DNA from: an uncultured Sulfitobacter sp.
Lineage (GTDB): Bacteria; Pseudomonadota; Alphaproteobacteria; Rhodobacterales; Rhodobacteraceae
DNA length: 64,000 bases
Direction: 5' to 3'
Assembly (NCBI RefSeq): GCF_947502895.1
Contig: NZ_CANNBM010000002.1
Coordinates: forward strand, 991,152-1,055,151
Under the pieces are notes generated by a model. It did not search any database. It was given only the letters and a program-made list of their open reading frames with translations, and was not told the DNA's origin. The first letter of the stretch is position 1; the number at the start of each line of letters is the position of its first letter. The translations under genes were made by a program, and so were the position numbers. This document shows positions 1 to 8,338 of this stretch, piece by piece.

Positions 1-1048
1 TGACCAGATCGTCATACCGACCGCCACCCGCAACCGAGCCAAAGTTGCGCGCGCGCCCCTTCTCGTCCTTGATCTCAAAGGTCAGCTCGGCCTCGTAGAC
101 AGGGCCAGTATAGTAACCAAGGCCGCGTACGACTGACGGGTCGATCTCGATCCGGTCAGGGCCATAGCCACCTGCTGCCAGTAATTCCGCAATGGCTTCC
201 AACTCGTCCACACCGTCGCGGCCAACAGCACTTTCGCCGACCAACTCACGCAGACGCTTGCATGTCGCGGCACCGCTGTCGCGCTTGGCCTGCATAAAGC
301 CCATCACCACATCAGCACTGACATCATTCAGCCCCGCACCCTCGGTGAAATCGCCGCTCTCGTCCTTGCGGCCTTCCCCCAACAGCGCCCGCACGCCATC
401 CGCGCCCAGACGGTCCAGCTTGTCTATCGCGCGCAAAACGATGCCGCGCTCAGCCTCTTTGTCGTCCCCTGACAGGCCTGCAACCTCCAGCACGCCGTTC
501 AAAACCTTGCGGTTGTTCACCCGAACAATGTAGTCACCGCGCTCGATGCCCACTTCTTCCAGACAATCAGCCAACATTGCGCAAATCTCGGCATCCGCCG
601 CCACGCTGCCCGTGCCAACCGTATCCGCATCACATTGATAAAACTGTCGATACCGCCCCGGCCCGGGCTTTTCGTTGCGCCAGACTGGCCCCATGGCATA
701 GCGGCGGTACGGCGTGGGCAGTTCGTTGCGGTGCTGCGCATAGACCCGCGCCAGCGGTGCTGTCAGATCATACCGCAGGGCCAGCCAGTCGCCCGCCTTT
801 TCCGCCTCGGCATCCTCTTGCCATGCAAACACCCCCTCGTTCGGGCGGTCCACATCGGGCAGGAACTTGCCCAGCGCCTCGACCTTCTCCACCGCCGCAC
901 TCTCCAGCGCGTCAAAGCCGTAGCGATGATAGACCGCAGCAATCTTGGACAGCATTTCAGCGCGCTGGGTTACTTCGGCACCGAAATAGTCGCGGAACCC
1001 GCGGGGCGTTTCCGCCTTGGGGCGCGGAGTCTTTTTGGGCTTGGCCAT
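1..1048 (-). CDS. hisS: Histidyl-tRNA synthetase, C-terminal end cut by window edge
   Basis: Charges tRNA-His with histidine in the cytoplasm (class II aminoacyl-tRNA synthetase). About 349 codons are present, from an ATG at 1048 running off the left edge, so the end of the protein is missing. Visible are the N-terminal 'TPRGFRDYFG' start, class II motif 2 as 'WRNEKPGPGRYRQFYQCD', and the histidine-site motif 'GLGYYTG' followed by 'VYE', all characteristic of HisRS. The codon pattern matches its neighbours. The gene is on the opposite strand to slyX. Identification is firm; the missing C-terminal anticodon-binding domain cannot be checked here. Confidence 0.96.
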   Translation of the reverse strand, partial: MAKPKKTPRPKAETPRGFRDYFGAEVTQRAEMLSKIAAVYHRYGFDALESAAVEKVEALGKFLPDVDRPNEGVFAWQEDAEAEKAGDWLALRYDLTAPLARVYAQHRNELPTPYRRYAMGPVWRNEKPGPGRYRQFYQCDADTVGTGSVAADAEICAMLADCLEEVGIERGDYIVRVNNRKVLNGVLEVAGLSGDDKEAERGIVLRAIDKLDRLGADGVRALLGEGRKDESGDFTEGAGLNDVSADVVMGFMQAKRDSGAATCKRLRELVGESAVGRDGVDELEAIAELLAAGGYGPDRIEIDPSVVRGLGYYTGPVYEAELTFEIKDEKGRARNFGSVAGGGRYDDLV

Positions 1049-1256
1049 GATCGTCCTCTAAACGGGGTTCAAATCTCGCGCAGGCTGTAACGGATGCAGG
1101 GACGCGGGGCAAGCAACAGCCGCATCACCACAGGTTTGCGAGCACGGCACAACCGCCGCCAAAATCGTGTCGCAGGCCCCGCAGGGGGCGGCGTCCGCGC
1201 GGTCAATCTGCAGCAATGCCATTGCGCGCCCGTCCGATCACGCCTAACTGGGCGCT

Positions 1257-1451
1257 ATGGAACATCTCGAAGAACAGCTCGCCCATTTGCAACGCACCGT
1301 TGATGATCTGTCAGACATCATCGTTGCCCAACGCAACGAAATCGACCGCCTCAGCGCACGTGTTGACATGCTCATGCGCCGCGAGGGCGAGCGTGAAGCG
1401 GCGGGCGGTGGCGGTGTGGTGGTGGGCGACGAGCGTCCCCCACACTACTAG
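1257..1451 (+). CDS. slyX: SlyX family protein
   Basis: A 64-residue protein made mostly of one coiled coil: residues 2-45 are heptad-rich (LEEQLAHLQRTVDDLSD and on), followed by a Gly-rich tail ending in 'RPPHY'. This size, the coiled coil and the C-terminal PPHY are the hallmarks of SlyX, a small conserved protein whose molecular role is not known. It sits between the divergent hisS and the convergent lipoprotein gene and ends only 10 bases before the latter's stop codon. The sequence gives no hint about regulation. Confidence 0.88.
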   Translation: MEHLEEQLAHLQRTVDDLSDIIVAQRNEIDRLSARVDMLMRREGEREAAGGGGVVVGDERPPHY

Positions 1452-1461
1452 ATACCGCCGC

Positions 1462-2499
1462 CTAGTTGGCTGATTTCACCGCGCCCGCCAGCACTGCGCC
1501 ATCACTCACAAAAAACTCTTTCCACTTGTTGTTGTGCTCGTGGAACTCATAGGCGCTCACAAAGGCTGCAGCGGCGTCCAGCTTGCCAATCTGGCCGCCA
1601 CAGGGCTTGTTCTTGCCTGTGCGGCAGACTTTGGTTTTCACTTTGTCATAGGCTTTGTCCGTGGCCGCATAGGGCAAATGCTTGCCCGCCGGACTAAAGC
1701 GTATCTGCTCATAAAACGAAGGCGCGCCAAACAGCGCATTGGCAGCGGTAAACTGGCGCGGGCAGTTATCGCCAAAGCCTGTCACGTAAAAAGTGCGCTT
1801 GTCACGCACGCCGGGTTTTGAATCGTGCAGGGTAAATCCGCGCCGTCCCGTGCTGCCCAGTTTCTTGCCCAGCGCCTTGCCGCGGGCTTCACAGACGCGC
1901 GCAATCTCGCCAAAGGCCAGCACCGTGCCGTAGGGTACATCACGCTGGTCAGGTCCTGTCCGCGGGGCATTGCCGCGCGCAGCGGCACTTCCGCCAAACA
2001 GGCCAATCCCGCGTCTGCGCGGCTGCAATTCTTCTCGCGGCGAGACTTCGGGCGCGGGCAATGCAGCCAGTTGCACCTCTTCTGTTTCCGTCGCCGTTTC
2101 GGCCGCATTGGCAGATGTCGTGGGAGTTGTCTCAATCACAACCTGATCTGACTGCGCGGCGGCCACATCCGCCGCGACAGCAGCCGCAGGGTCCGCATTG
2201 GCTGCGCGGCGGATCAAACCGCGTAGAAATCCGCCACCTGCGGGTGCAGCGGCTGCTTCGGCCTGTGTGCTGTCAGTTTCTGTCGGCACCCCTGTATCTA
2301 CAGCTGCCGGCACTTCGCCTTCTGCCGCACTTGTGCCGATAAACCCTTCGCGCGCTACTTCTTCCGCGTCAGGCAGGGCCGCAGCACTGGCAGCATCTTC
2401 AGGCGGCACATCCACATCCGAAAGACGGCCAATCCCCGCAAGCGGGTCGCCACAGGCGGCTAATATCAACACAAATGTGAATACTGGTAAAACGCGCAC
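1462..2499 (-). CDS. Lipoprotein of unknown function
   Basis: A 345-residue predicted lipoprotein: residues 1-16 form a signal peptide ending in a lipobox ('LILAAC', Cys16). A long Ala/Glu/Pro-rich, low-complexity linker follows (about residues 30-170), then a compact C-terminal domain (about 180-345) with several Cys residues, including 'VCRTGKNKPCGG' and 'VCEARGKALGKKLG'. Similar roseobacter proteins are often labelled D-galactarate dehydratase, but no catalytic features of that enzyme are visible and I do not support the name. It is likely anchored in the outer or inner membrane facing the periplasm. The stop is close to slyX (convergent), and the gene is transcribed away from hisS. Confidence 0.8.
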   Translation of the reverse strand: MRVLPVFTFVLILAACGDPLAGIGRLSDVDVPPEDAASAAALPDAEEVAREGFIGTSAAEGEVPAAVDTGVPTETDSTQAEAAAAPAGGGFLRGLIRRAANADPAAAVAADVAAAQSDQVVIETTPTTSANAAETATETEEVQLAALPAPEVSPREELQPRRRGIGLFGGSAAARGNAPRTGPDQRDVPYGTVLAFGEIARVCEARGKALGKKLGSTGRRGFTLHDSKPGVRDKRTFYVTGFGDNCPRQFTAANALFGAPSFYEQIRFSPAGKHLPYAATDKAYDKVKTKVCRTGKNKPCGGQIGKLDAAAAFVSAYEFHEHNNKWKEFFVSDGAVLAGAVKSAN

Positions 2500-2603
2500 T
2501 AGGCCACTCCCACAAAGTTGACAGACTCTTAACGAAGGCCACCGCCAGCGTCCAGCAACACCAGCGATCCGTCGCTGACACGTGCGCAGATGGCGCGGGC
2601 GCG

Positions 2604-5600
2604 TCAGATTTCTTCGACTTCCAGTACACCGCCCAACGACCTGATCGCACCCTTGATCTGCGGGGTCACGGGGAATTCCGCCCCCAGATCGACTTCGACC
2701 TCACCGGGCAAGGCAGGGTCCATCAAACATAGATGCACCGGCCCTTTGCCTGCTGTCCGTGCGGCTTTGCGCGCGCCTTCCAACACTTCGGACACGGCTG
2801 CAATCGCCTCTGGCGCTTCGATAAAGATGCGCAGGCCCATGCCGCCCACATCCGCCACCGCCATTTCCACAGGTACAACAGAACGCCCCAACAGCTTGAG
2901 CTGGTCACTCTCCATCGTGGCCTCAACGGTCACGATTACCTTCGATCCAGCCTCAAGGTGATCGCGCGCCAGCTCCAGCGTGTCCGAAAACAGCGTCACC
3001 TCGTAAGCGCCCGTAGGATCGGACAGCTGGGCAAAGGCAAAGCGGTTGCCCCGCGCCGATTTACGCTCCTGCCGCCCTGCGACAATGCCCGCCAGCCGCG
3101 CATTCATCGCCCCACGGTCAGCCACTTTTTCGGTCAAGCCATCCAGCGTCAGGAAAGGCACACCACGGTCATTGCCCCACTTGCGGTTCAGCGGCCCCAT
3201 ATAATCGTCCAGCGGATGCCCCGAGAGGTAAAACCCGACGGCCTTGAACTCCTCGGTCAGCCGCTCGGCGGGCAACCAGTCATCACAAGGCATCATGCGC
3301 GGCTCGGGCAGATCATCGCCCGCCTCGCCAAACAGCGACACCTGATTCGACGCCTTCTGCTCGTGAATGGCAGCGGAATAGCCTACCAAGGCATCCAGCG
3401 CGCCAAACACGCGGCGGCGGTTGGGGTCCAGCACATCAAACGCACCCGATCGCGCCAGCATCTCCAACGGCCGCTTACCCACCCGCTTGAGATCCACGCG
3501 TCGCGCCAGATCAAACAGCGTTGCAAAGGGCTTTTCCACACCGTCAACCTTGCGGCCCTCGGTGATCAGCTTCATCGCCTCCACGCCCACATTCTTGAGC
3601 GCACCCAGCGCATAGACCAATGCCCCGTCCACAACCTTATACGTCGCACCCGAACGGTTCACACAGGGCGGCACCCAAGGCAGTTCAAGCCGCTTGCGCA
3701 CTTCCTCGAAATACACGGCCAGCTTGTCGGTCAAATGAATATCGCAATTCATCACACCCGCCATAAACTCGACAGGGTGGTTCGCCTTCAGCCACGCAGT
3801 CTGATAGCTGACCACCGCGTACGCCGCCGCGTGGGATTTGTTGAAGCCGTAATTGGCGAATTTCTCCAGAAGGTCAAAAACCTCCTTTGCCTTCTTTTTG
3901 TCCACGCCATTGGCCATGGCGCCCTTCTCGAACTTGGGCCGCTCCTTCGCCATCTCCTCGGCGATCTTCTTACCCATCGCACGGCGCAACAGGTCAGCGC
4001 CGCCAAGGGAGTAGCCCCCCATGACCTGCGCAATCTGCATAACCTGTTCCTGATAAACAATAATGCCTTGGGTTTCCTCAAGGATATGGTCAATTGACGG
4101 ATGCACAGACTCGCGCTCTTTCAGCCCGTTCTTTACCTCGCAATAGGTCGGGATATTCTCCATCGGACCGGGGCGGTACAGCGCCACAAGCGCCACAATA
4201 TCCTCGATACAGTTCGGCTTCATCCGCTTGAGGGCATCCATCATGCCGCTACTTTCCACCTGAAACACCGCAACCGTCTTGGCCGCTGCATACAGCTTAT
4301 AGGACGCCTCATCATCCAGCGGGATTGTCGAGATATCGTCCATCAACCCCTCTGGCGGCTCGAACAACTCCGTCCCGTCCGCCGCGATGTGCAAATGCCG
4401 CCCGCTCGCCTTGATCTGGTCCACTGCATTCTGGATCACCGTCAGCGTTTTCAGACCCAGAAAGTCGAATTTGACCAGCCCCGCCTGCTCCACCCACTTC
4501 ATGTTGAACTGGGTCGCGGGCATGTCGGATCGCGGATCCTGATAGAGCGGCACCAACTCGTCCAGCGGACGGTCGCCAATCACAACACCCGCCGCGTGAG
4601 TGGATGCGTTGCGCAGCAATCCCTCAACCTGCTGGCCATAATCCAGCAACCGCGCCACGATCTCTTCGCTCCGCGCTTCCTCACGGAGCCGAGGCTCATC
4701 CGCCAAGGCCTTTTCGATACTGACGGGCTTCACCCCCTCAACAGGGATCATCTTGGACAAACGATCCACCTGTCCATACGGCATCTGCAAAACGCGGCCA
4801 ATATCGCGCACGGCCGCCTTGGACAGCAACCCGCCAAAGGTGATGATCTGCCCCACCTTGTCGCGCCCGTATTTCTCCTGAACATAGCGGATGACTTCCT
4901 CGCGACGGTCCATGCAAAAATCGATGTCGAAATCGGGCATGGATACACGCTCGGGGTTCAAGAACCGCTCGAACAGCAGAGAGTAGCGCAGCGGGTCGAG
5001 GTCGGTAATCAACAACGCATAAGCAACCAGTGAGCCCGCACCAGAACCACGACCCGGCCCAACGGGAATCCCCTGATCCTTGGCCCATTTGATGAAATCC
5101 GCAACAATCAGGAAGTAGCCGGGAAACCCCATCCCCTCAATGATCCCCAGCTCGAATTCCAGCCGCTCTTCGTAAACCGACACTTCCGCCGCATGCGGAA
5201 TAATCGCCAGCCGCGCGCGCAGTCCCTCTTGTGCCTGACGGCGCAATTCCGCGACCTCGTCATCGGCAAACTTTGGCAAAATCGGATCACGGCGATAGGC
5301 TTGAAACGCACACCGCTTGGCAATCTCGACCGTATTTTCGATGGCTTCGGGCAGGTCCGCAAACAGCGTCACCATCTCGGCCTGAGATTTGAAATAATGC
5401 TGCGGCGTCAAGCGGCGGCGGCCCTCCTGCTGATCCACATATGCCCCTTCGGAGATACAGATCAGCGCGTCATGCGCCTCATACATCTTGGACGCAGGGA
5501 AATAGACATCGTTCGTCGCCACCAGCGGAATGCCCATCGCATAAGCCATCTCGACAAAACCGCGTTCGCTCAACCGCTCCGCTTCCAGCGCACCGTCCTC

Positions 5601-6140
5601 ACCTGGATGGCGCTGTAACTCTACATACAAACGGTCCCCGAATGCTGCATGCATCTGCACCATCAACGCCTCCGCAGCAGGCCGCTGCCCGTTTTGCAAC
5701 AACAGGCCGACAGGCCCCATCGGCCCACCCGTCAGACAAATCACATCTTCCGAATGTGCCGCCAATTCCGCCAGCGTCACCTGCGGGATCGCCCCGCCTT
5801 TATCCAGATACAGACAGGAGTTGAGCTTCATCAAATGCTCATACCCCCGCTCGCTCTGCGCCAGCAGCACAACAGGCGCTGGCGGGCGCAGCTTCTCTCC
5901 GGGTGCGGCAGCCACATACTCCAGATCAACCTGACAGCCGATGATCGGCTGCACCCCCGCCCCCGACATCCCGATGGAGAATTCCAGAGCCGCAAACATG
6001 TTGTTCGTATCAGTCAACGCCATCGCAGGCATACCCGCTTTGACGCAGATATCAGGCAGCTTTTTCAGCCGCAGCGCCCCCTCCAGCAAAGAGTATTCGG
6101 AATGCGTGCGCAGGTGAATGAATCGGGGGGAATTTGTCAT
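2604..6140 (-). CDS. dnaE: DNA polymerase III alpha subunit
   Basis: Catalytic subunit of the replicative DNA polymerase III holoenzyme, 1178 residues, which is normal for alphaproteobacterial DnaE. The N-terminal PHP domain (about 8-210) begins 'FIHLRTHSEYSLLEGA'. The polymerase core carries 'GPGRGSGAGSLVAYALL' (361-377) and the catalytic 'PDFDIDF' (402-408, with Asp403 and Asp405); the third acidic residue lies in 'KFDFLGLKTL'. A helix-hairpin-helix region and an OB-fold fill the C-terminal third. The downstream reading frame closes with no breaks. The secreted-protein gene ends 9 bases upstream of the dnaE start, on the same strand, so the two may share a transcript. Confidence 0.97.
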   Translation of the reverse strand: MTNSPRFIHLRTHSEYSLLEGALRLKKLPDICVKAGMPAMALTDTNNMFAALEFSIGMSGAGVQPIIGCQVDLEYVAAAPGEKLRPPAPVVLLAQSERGYEHLMKLNSCLYLDKGGAIPQVTLAELAAHSEDVICLTGGPMGPVGLLLQNGQRPAAEALMVQMHAAFGDRLYVELQRHPGEDGALEAERLSERGFVEMAYAMGIPLVATNDVYFPASKMYEAHDALICISEGAYVDQQEGRRRLTPQHYFKSQAEMVTLFADLPEAIENTVEIAKRCAFQAYRRDPILPKFADDEVAELRRQAQEGLRARLAIIPHAAEVSVYEERLEFELGIIEGMGFPGYFLIVADFIKWAKDQGIPVGPGRGSGAGSLVAYALLITDLDPLRYSLLFERFLNPERVSMPDFDIDFCMDRREEVIRYVQEKYGRDKVGQIITFGGLLSKAAVRDIGRVLQMPYGQVDRLSKMIPVEGVKPVSIEKALADEPRLREEARSEEIVARLLDYGQQVEGLLRNASTHAAGVVIGDRPLDELVPLYQDPRSDMPATQFNMKWVEQAGLVKFDFLGLKTLTVIQNAVDQIKASGRHLHIAADGTELFEPPEGLMDDISTIPLDDEASYKLYAAAKTVAVFQVESSGMMDALKRMKPNCIEDIVALVALYRPGPMENIPTYCEVKNGLKERESVHPSIDHILEETQGIIVYQEQVMQIAQVMGGYSLGGADLLRRAMGKKIAEEMAKERPKFEKGAMANGVDKKKAKEVFDLLEKFANYGFNKSHAAAYAVVSYQTAWLKANHPVEFMAGVMNCDIHLTDKLAVYFEEVRKRLELPWVPPCVNRSGATYKVVDGALVYALGALKNVGVEAMKLITEGRKVDGVEKPFATLFDLARRVDLKRVGKRPLEMLARSGAFDVLDPNRRRVFGALDALVGYSAAIHEQKASNQVSLFGEAGDDLPEPRMMPCDDWLPAERLTEEFKAVGFYLSGHPLDDYMGPLNRKWGNDRGVPFLTLDGLTEKVADRGAMNARLAGIVAGRQERKSARGNRFAFAQLSDPTGAYEVTLFSDTLELARDHLEAGSKVIVTVEATMESDQLKLLGRSVVPVEMAVADVGGMGLRIFIEAPEAIAAVSEVLEGARKAARTAGKGPVHLCLMDPALPGEVEVDLGAEFPVTPQIKGAIRSLGGVLEVEEI

Positions 6141-6149
6141 AGCCCCAGC

Positions 6150-6794
6150 CTAATCGTTATCCGAAAAAGCCTCTACAGGGAAAACAACATATTGCGCCTG
6201 ATCGGGCAGATACCGCCCCTCATAGGCCCCCGTATCAGAGATGCAGCTGGCATCAATCGTAGTCAGTTTTGCATATTCGTCCATCACCGCCTCCATATCT
6301 CCCTCCCCTGTCGGGTCGTTCAGATAAAGCGACGCCGCACCACTGCCGTTTTCATCCTCTACAAAGGCAAACAGGATTGTATTGCGTTGGGTCGGGTCGT
6401 CCTTGGGGCGGTAAGCATCCATGATCGGTGATAGATACCCCGTCAAAGATGCTCCCGAGAGGGTGGCAAAAGGGGTATCGACCCGCAAAGGCCGATCGAA
6501 ATACGTCTGGAACTGTGCGGCCATGGCATGGGTTTCCCCCCGCGCAGCCCAGGCTTCCCAGATCGCCCTGAACCCTGTCGCAATTTCCCAATTTGCAGGA
6601 CTGATCTGCAATGTGATCCCGTTCAATCCAACCGAAAGATAATCGGTCTCTTCATTTCCCGCCAGATAACGGTCCAGATCAATCTTCATCGGTGGCCGCG
6701 AAAAACTTTCGTAATCAAAAACAACAGTGTTGCAGGCCTGTGCATAGCCTGCGGACACGCCGATCAGGGCCAACCCCGCCAAAATCTTGCGCAT
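6150..6794 (-). CDS. Secreted protein of unknown function
   Basis: A 214-residue protein with a clear signal peptide (residues 1-20, 'MRKILAGLALIGVSAGYAQA', cleavage after AQA) and therefore probably periplasmic. I do not recognise the mature domain. It has two Cys residues (one immediately after the cleavage site, one in 'DASCISDTG') that could form a disulfide. It lies 9 bases upstream of dnaE on the same strand and is divergent from the xanthine dehydrogenase operon. Codon use fits its neighbours, and the signal peptide plus reading-frame length make a real gene likely. Confidence 0.75.
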   Translation of the reverse strand: MRKILAGLALIGVSAGYAQACNTVVFDYESFSRPPMKIDLDRYLAGNEETDYLSVGLNGITLQISPANWEIATGFRAIWEAWAARGETHAMAAQFQTYFDRPLRVDTPFATLSGASLTGYLSPIMDAYRPKDDPTQRNTILFAFVEDENGSGAASLYLNDPTGEGDMEAVMDEYAKLTTIDASCISDTGAYEGRYLPDQAQYVVFPVEAFSDND

Positions 6795-6946
6795 CCCAAC
6801 CCTCCAAAGTCACCTACATGCGAGTTAATCATAGCAAACCCCTTGCCAAATCCCAGCCCCGCGCCGTAGCCTCCGAAGCGCCCACCGTTCTACGCCGCAT
6901 CGAACAGGGCCGCACCAGACATTGGTACCGCGGCGGGGTTTTCCCC

Positions 6947-8338
6947 ATGCACGTCACATTCCACCTCAACGGCTCACCCGTCACGTTGACGGATCCTATC
7001 CCCACAACCACGCTTCTCGACTGGCTGCGCGAGGAACGTCATCTGGCAGGCACAAAAGAAGGCTGCAACGAAGGCGACTGCGGCGCTTGCACCGTCATGG
7101 TCACTGACCAGACAGGCAACGCGCCACTCAATGCCTGCATCCTTTTCCTGCCGCAACTGCACGGCAAGCACGTCACCACTGTAGAAGGTCTGCGCGCACC
7201 CGACGGCGCCCTCCACCCCGTCCAGTCCGAGATGATTACCCACCACGGCAGCCAATGCGGCTTTTGCACGCCAGGCTTTGTCATGAGCATGGCCACCGCC
7301 CACCTCAACAACCAGACCGATCACGACACCGTATTGGCGGGCAACCTGTGCCGCTGCACCGGCTACGCCCCCATCGTCCGCGCGGCCATCGCAGCCGAAG
7401 CACACCCTGTCCCCGAGCATCTATCTCTCTTGGCCCCAAATCCTCCGGGGGAGCAGCCCGAGGCTGCGGGGGCAGAGCCCCCCACTTTCTACCAGCCAGA
7501 GACTATAGACGAGCTTGCCACCCTCTACAGCGCCAATCCCGATGCCACCCTGATCGCGGGCGCCACGGACGTAGGGCTCTGGGTCACGAAACAATTGCGC
7601 AGCCTGCCCACACCCGTATTCCTGAACCGTTGCGATGCGCTGCACGGCATCACCCAGACAAAGTCCCACTGGCGCATCGGCGCCATGACAACCATAGCCG
7701 AGCTTGAGAGCACCCTCGCCCCCCACCATCCAAGCCTTGGCGTGATGTTGCGCCGCTACGGATCGGCTCAGGTCCGCGCAGCGGCTACATTGGGGGGCAA
7801 CATCGCCAACGGCTCGCCCATAGGCGATGGCAGCCCTGCAATGATCGCACTCGGGGCCACCCTGCATCTGCGCTGCGGCGACATCCGCCGCACACTCCCG
7901 CTTGAGGATTTCTTTATCGCTTATGGCAAACAGAACCGCACCAAAGGCGAGTTCATCGAGGCTGTCAGCCTTCCGAAACAACCCGACACATTGCAGTGCT
8001 ACAAACTCTCCAAACGATTTGATCAGGACATATCGGCCGTCTGCGGCTGCTTTGCCTTGCCTGTCGCAGATGCCCGTTTCGGCCCTGTCCGCCTTGCTTT
8101 TGGCGGCATGGCAGGCACCCCCGCCCGCGCCACCCGCGCCGAGGCTGCCCTCTCGGGCCACCCGATGACAAAAGAAACAATCGGCCATGCCATGCAGGCG
8201 CTCGCCACCGATTTCACACCGCTGTCGGATATGCGCGCTTCTGCCGACTACCGGATGCAGGCCGCACAGAACATGCTGCTGCGCGCCTATTATACCCTCA
8301 TCGGCACCCACACCGACCTTCACGAGGTGCGCCCATGA
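6947..8338 (+). CDS. xdhA: Xanthine dehydrogenase, small (2Fe-2S/FAD) subunit
   Basis: Electron-transfer subunit of cytoplasmic xanthine dehydrogenase (hypoxanthine to xanthine to urate), 463 residues from the ATG at 6947; upstream in-frame codons look unlike protein. The first 2Fe-2S site is Cys40, 45, 48 and 64 ('GCNEGDCGACTV'). The second is Cys104, 107, 135 and 137 ('GSQCGFCTPG', 'NLCRCTGY'). The FAD-binding domain follows ('LIAGATDVGLWVTK', 'AATLGGNIANGSPIGD'). Between them, residues about 162-182 form a Pro/Gly/Glu/Ala-rich linker encoded by a GC-rich repeat-like stretch. The stop overlaps xdhB by 4 bases, so translation is probably coupled. Confidence 0.95.
   Translation: MHVTFHLNGSPVTLTDPIPTTTLLDWLREERHLAGTKEGCNEGDCGACTVMVTDQTGNAPLNACILFLPQLHGKHVTTVEGLRAPDGALHPVQSEMITHHGSQCGFCTPGFVMSMATAHLNNQTDHDTVLAGNLCRCTGYAPIVRAAIAAEAHPVPEHLSLLAPNPPGEQPEAAGAEPPTFYQPETIDELATLYSANPDATLIAGATDVGLWVTKQLRSLPTPVFLNRCDALHGITQTKSHWRIGAMTTIAELESTLAPHHPSLGVMLRRYGSAQVRAAATLGGNIANGSPIGDGSPAMIALGATLHLRCGDIRRTLPLEDFFIAYGKQNRTKGEFIEAVSLPKQPDTLQCYKLSKRFDQDISAVCGCFALPVADARFGPVRLAFGGMAGTPARATRAEAALSGHPMTKETIGHAMQALATDFTPLSDMRASADYRMQAAQNMLLRAYYTLIGTHTDLHEVRP
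7431..7491. repeat. GC-rich repeat-like segment inside xdhA
   Basis: This segment starts 'TGGCCCCAAATCCTCCGGGG' and ends 'GGGGGCAGAGCCCCC'; inside it GCAGCC and GGCTGC face each other as a small hairpin. It encodes the linker between the iron-sulfur and FAD domains of XdhA without breaking the frame. A partly similar segment lies in non-coding DNA at 25446-25503 (shared 'TGGCCCCAA', 'CGGG-AG' and 'GGCAGAGCC' blocks). The two may be copies of a dispersed element, but the similarity was judged by eye and is only partial. Confidence 0.4.

Noticed and set aside
1462..2499. D-galactarate dehydratase
   Set aside because: This label is common on similar proteins, but the sequence is a lipoprotein with a low-complexity linker and no dehydratase motifs.
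2733..4097. A 454-codon open frame on the plus strand opposite dnaE
   Set aside because: It is a shadow of the dnaE coding sequence, with a His/Arg/Gln-rich composition typical of antisense frames.
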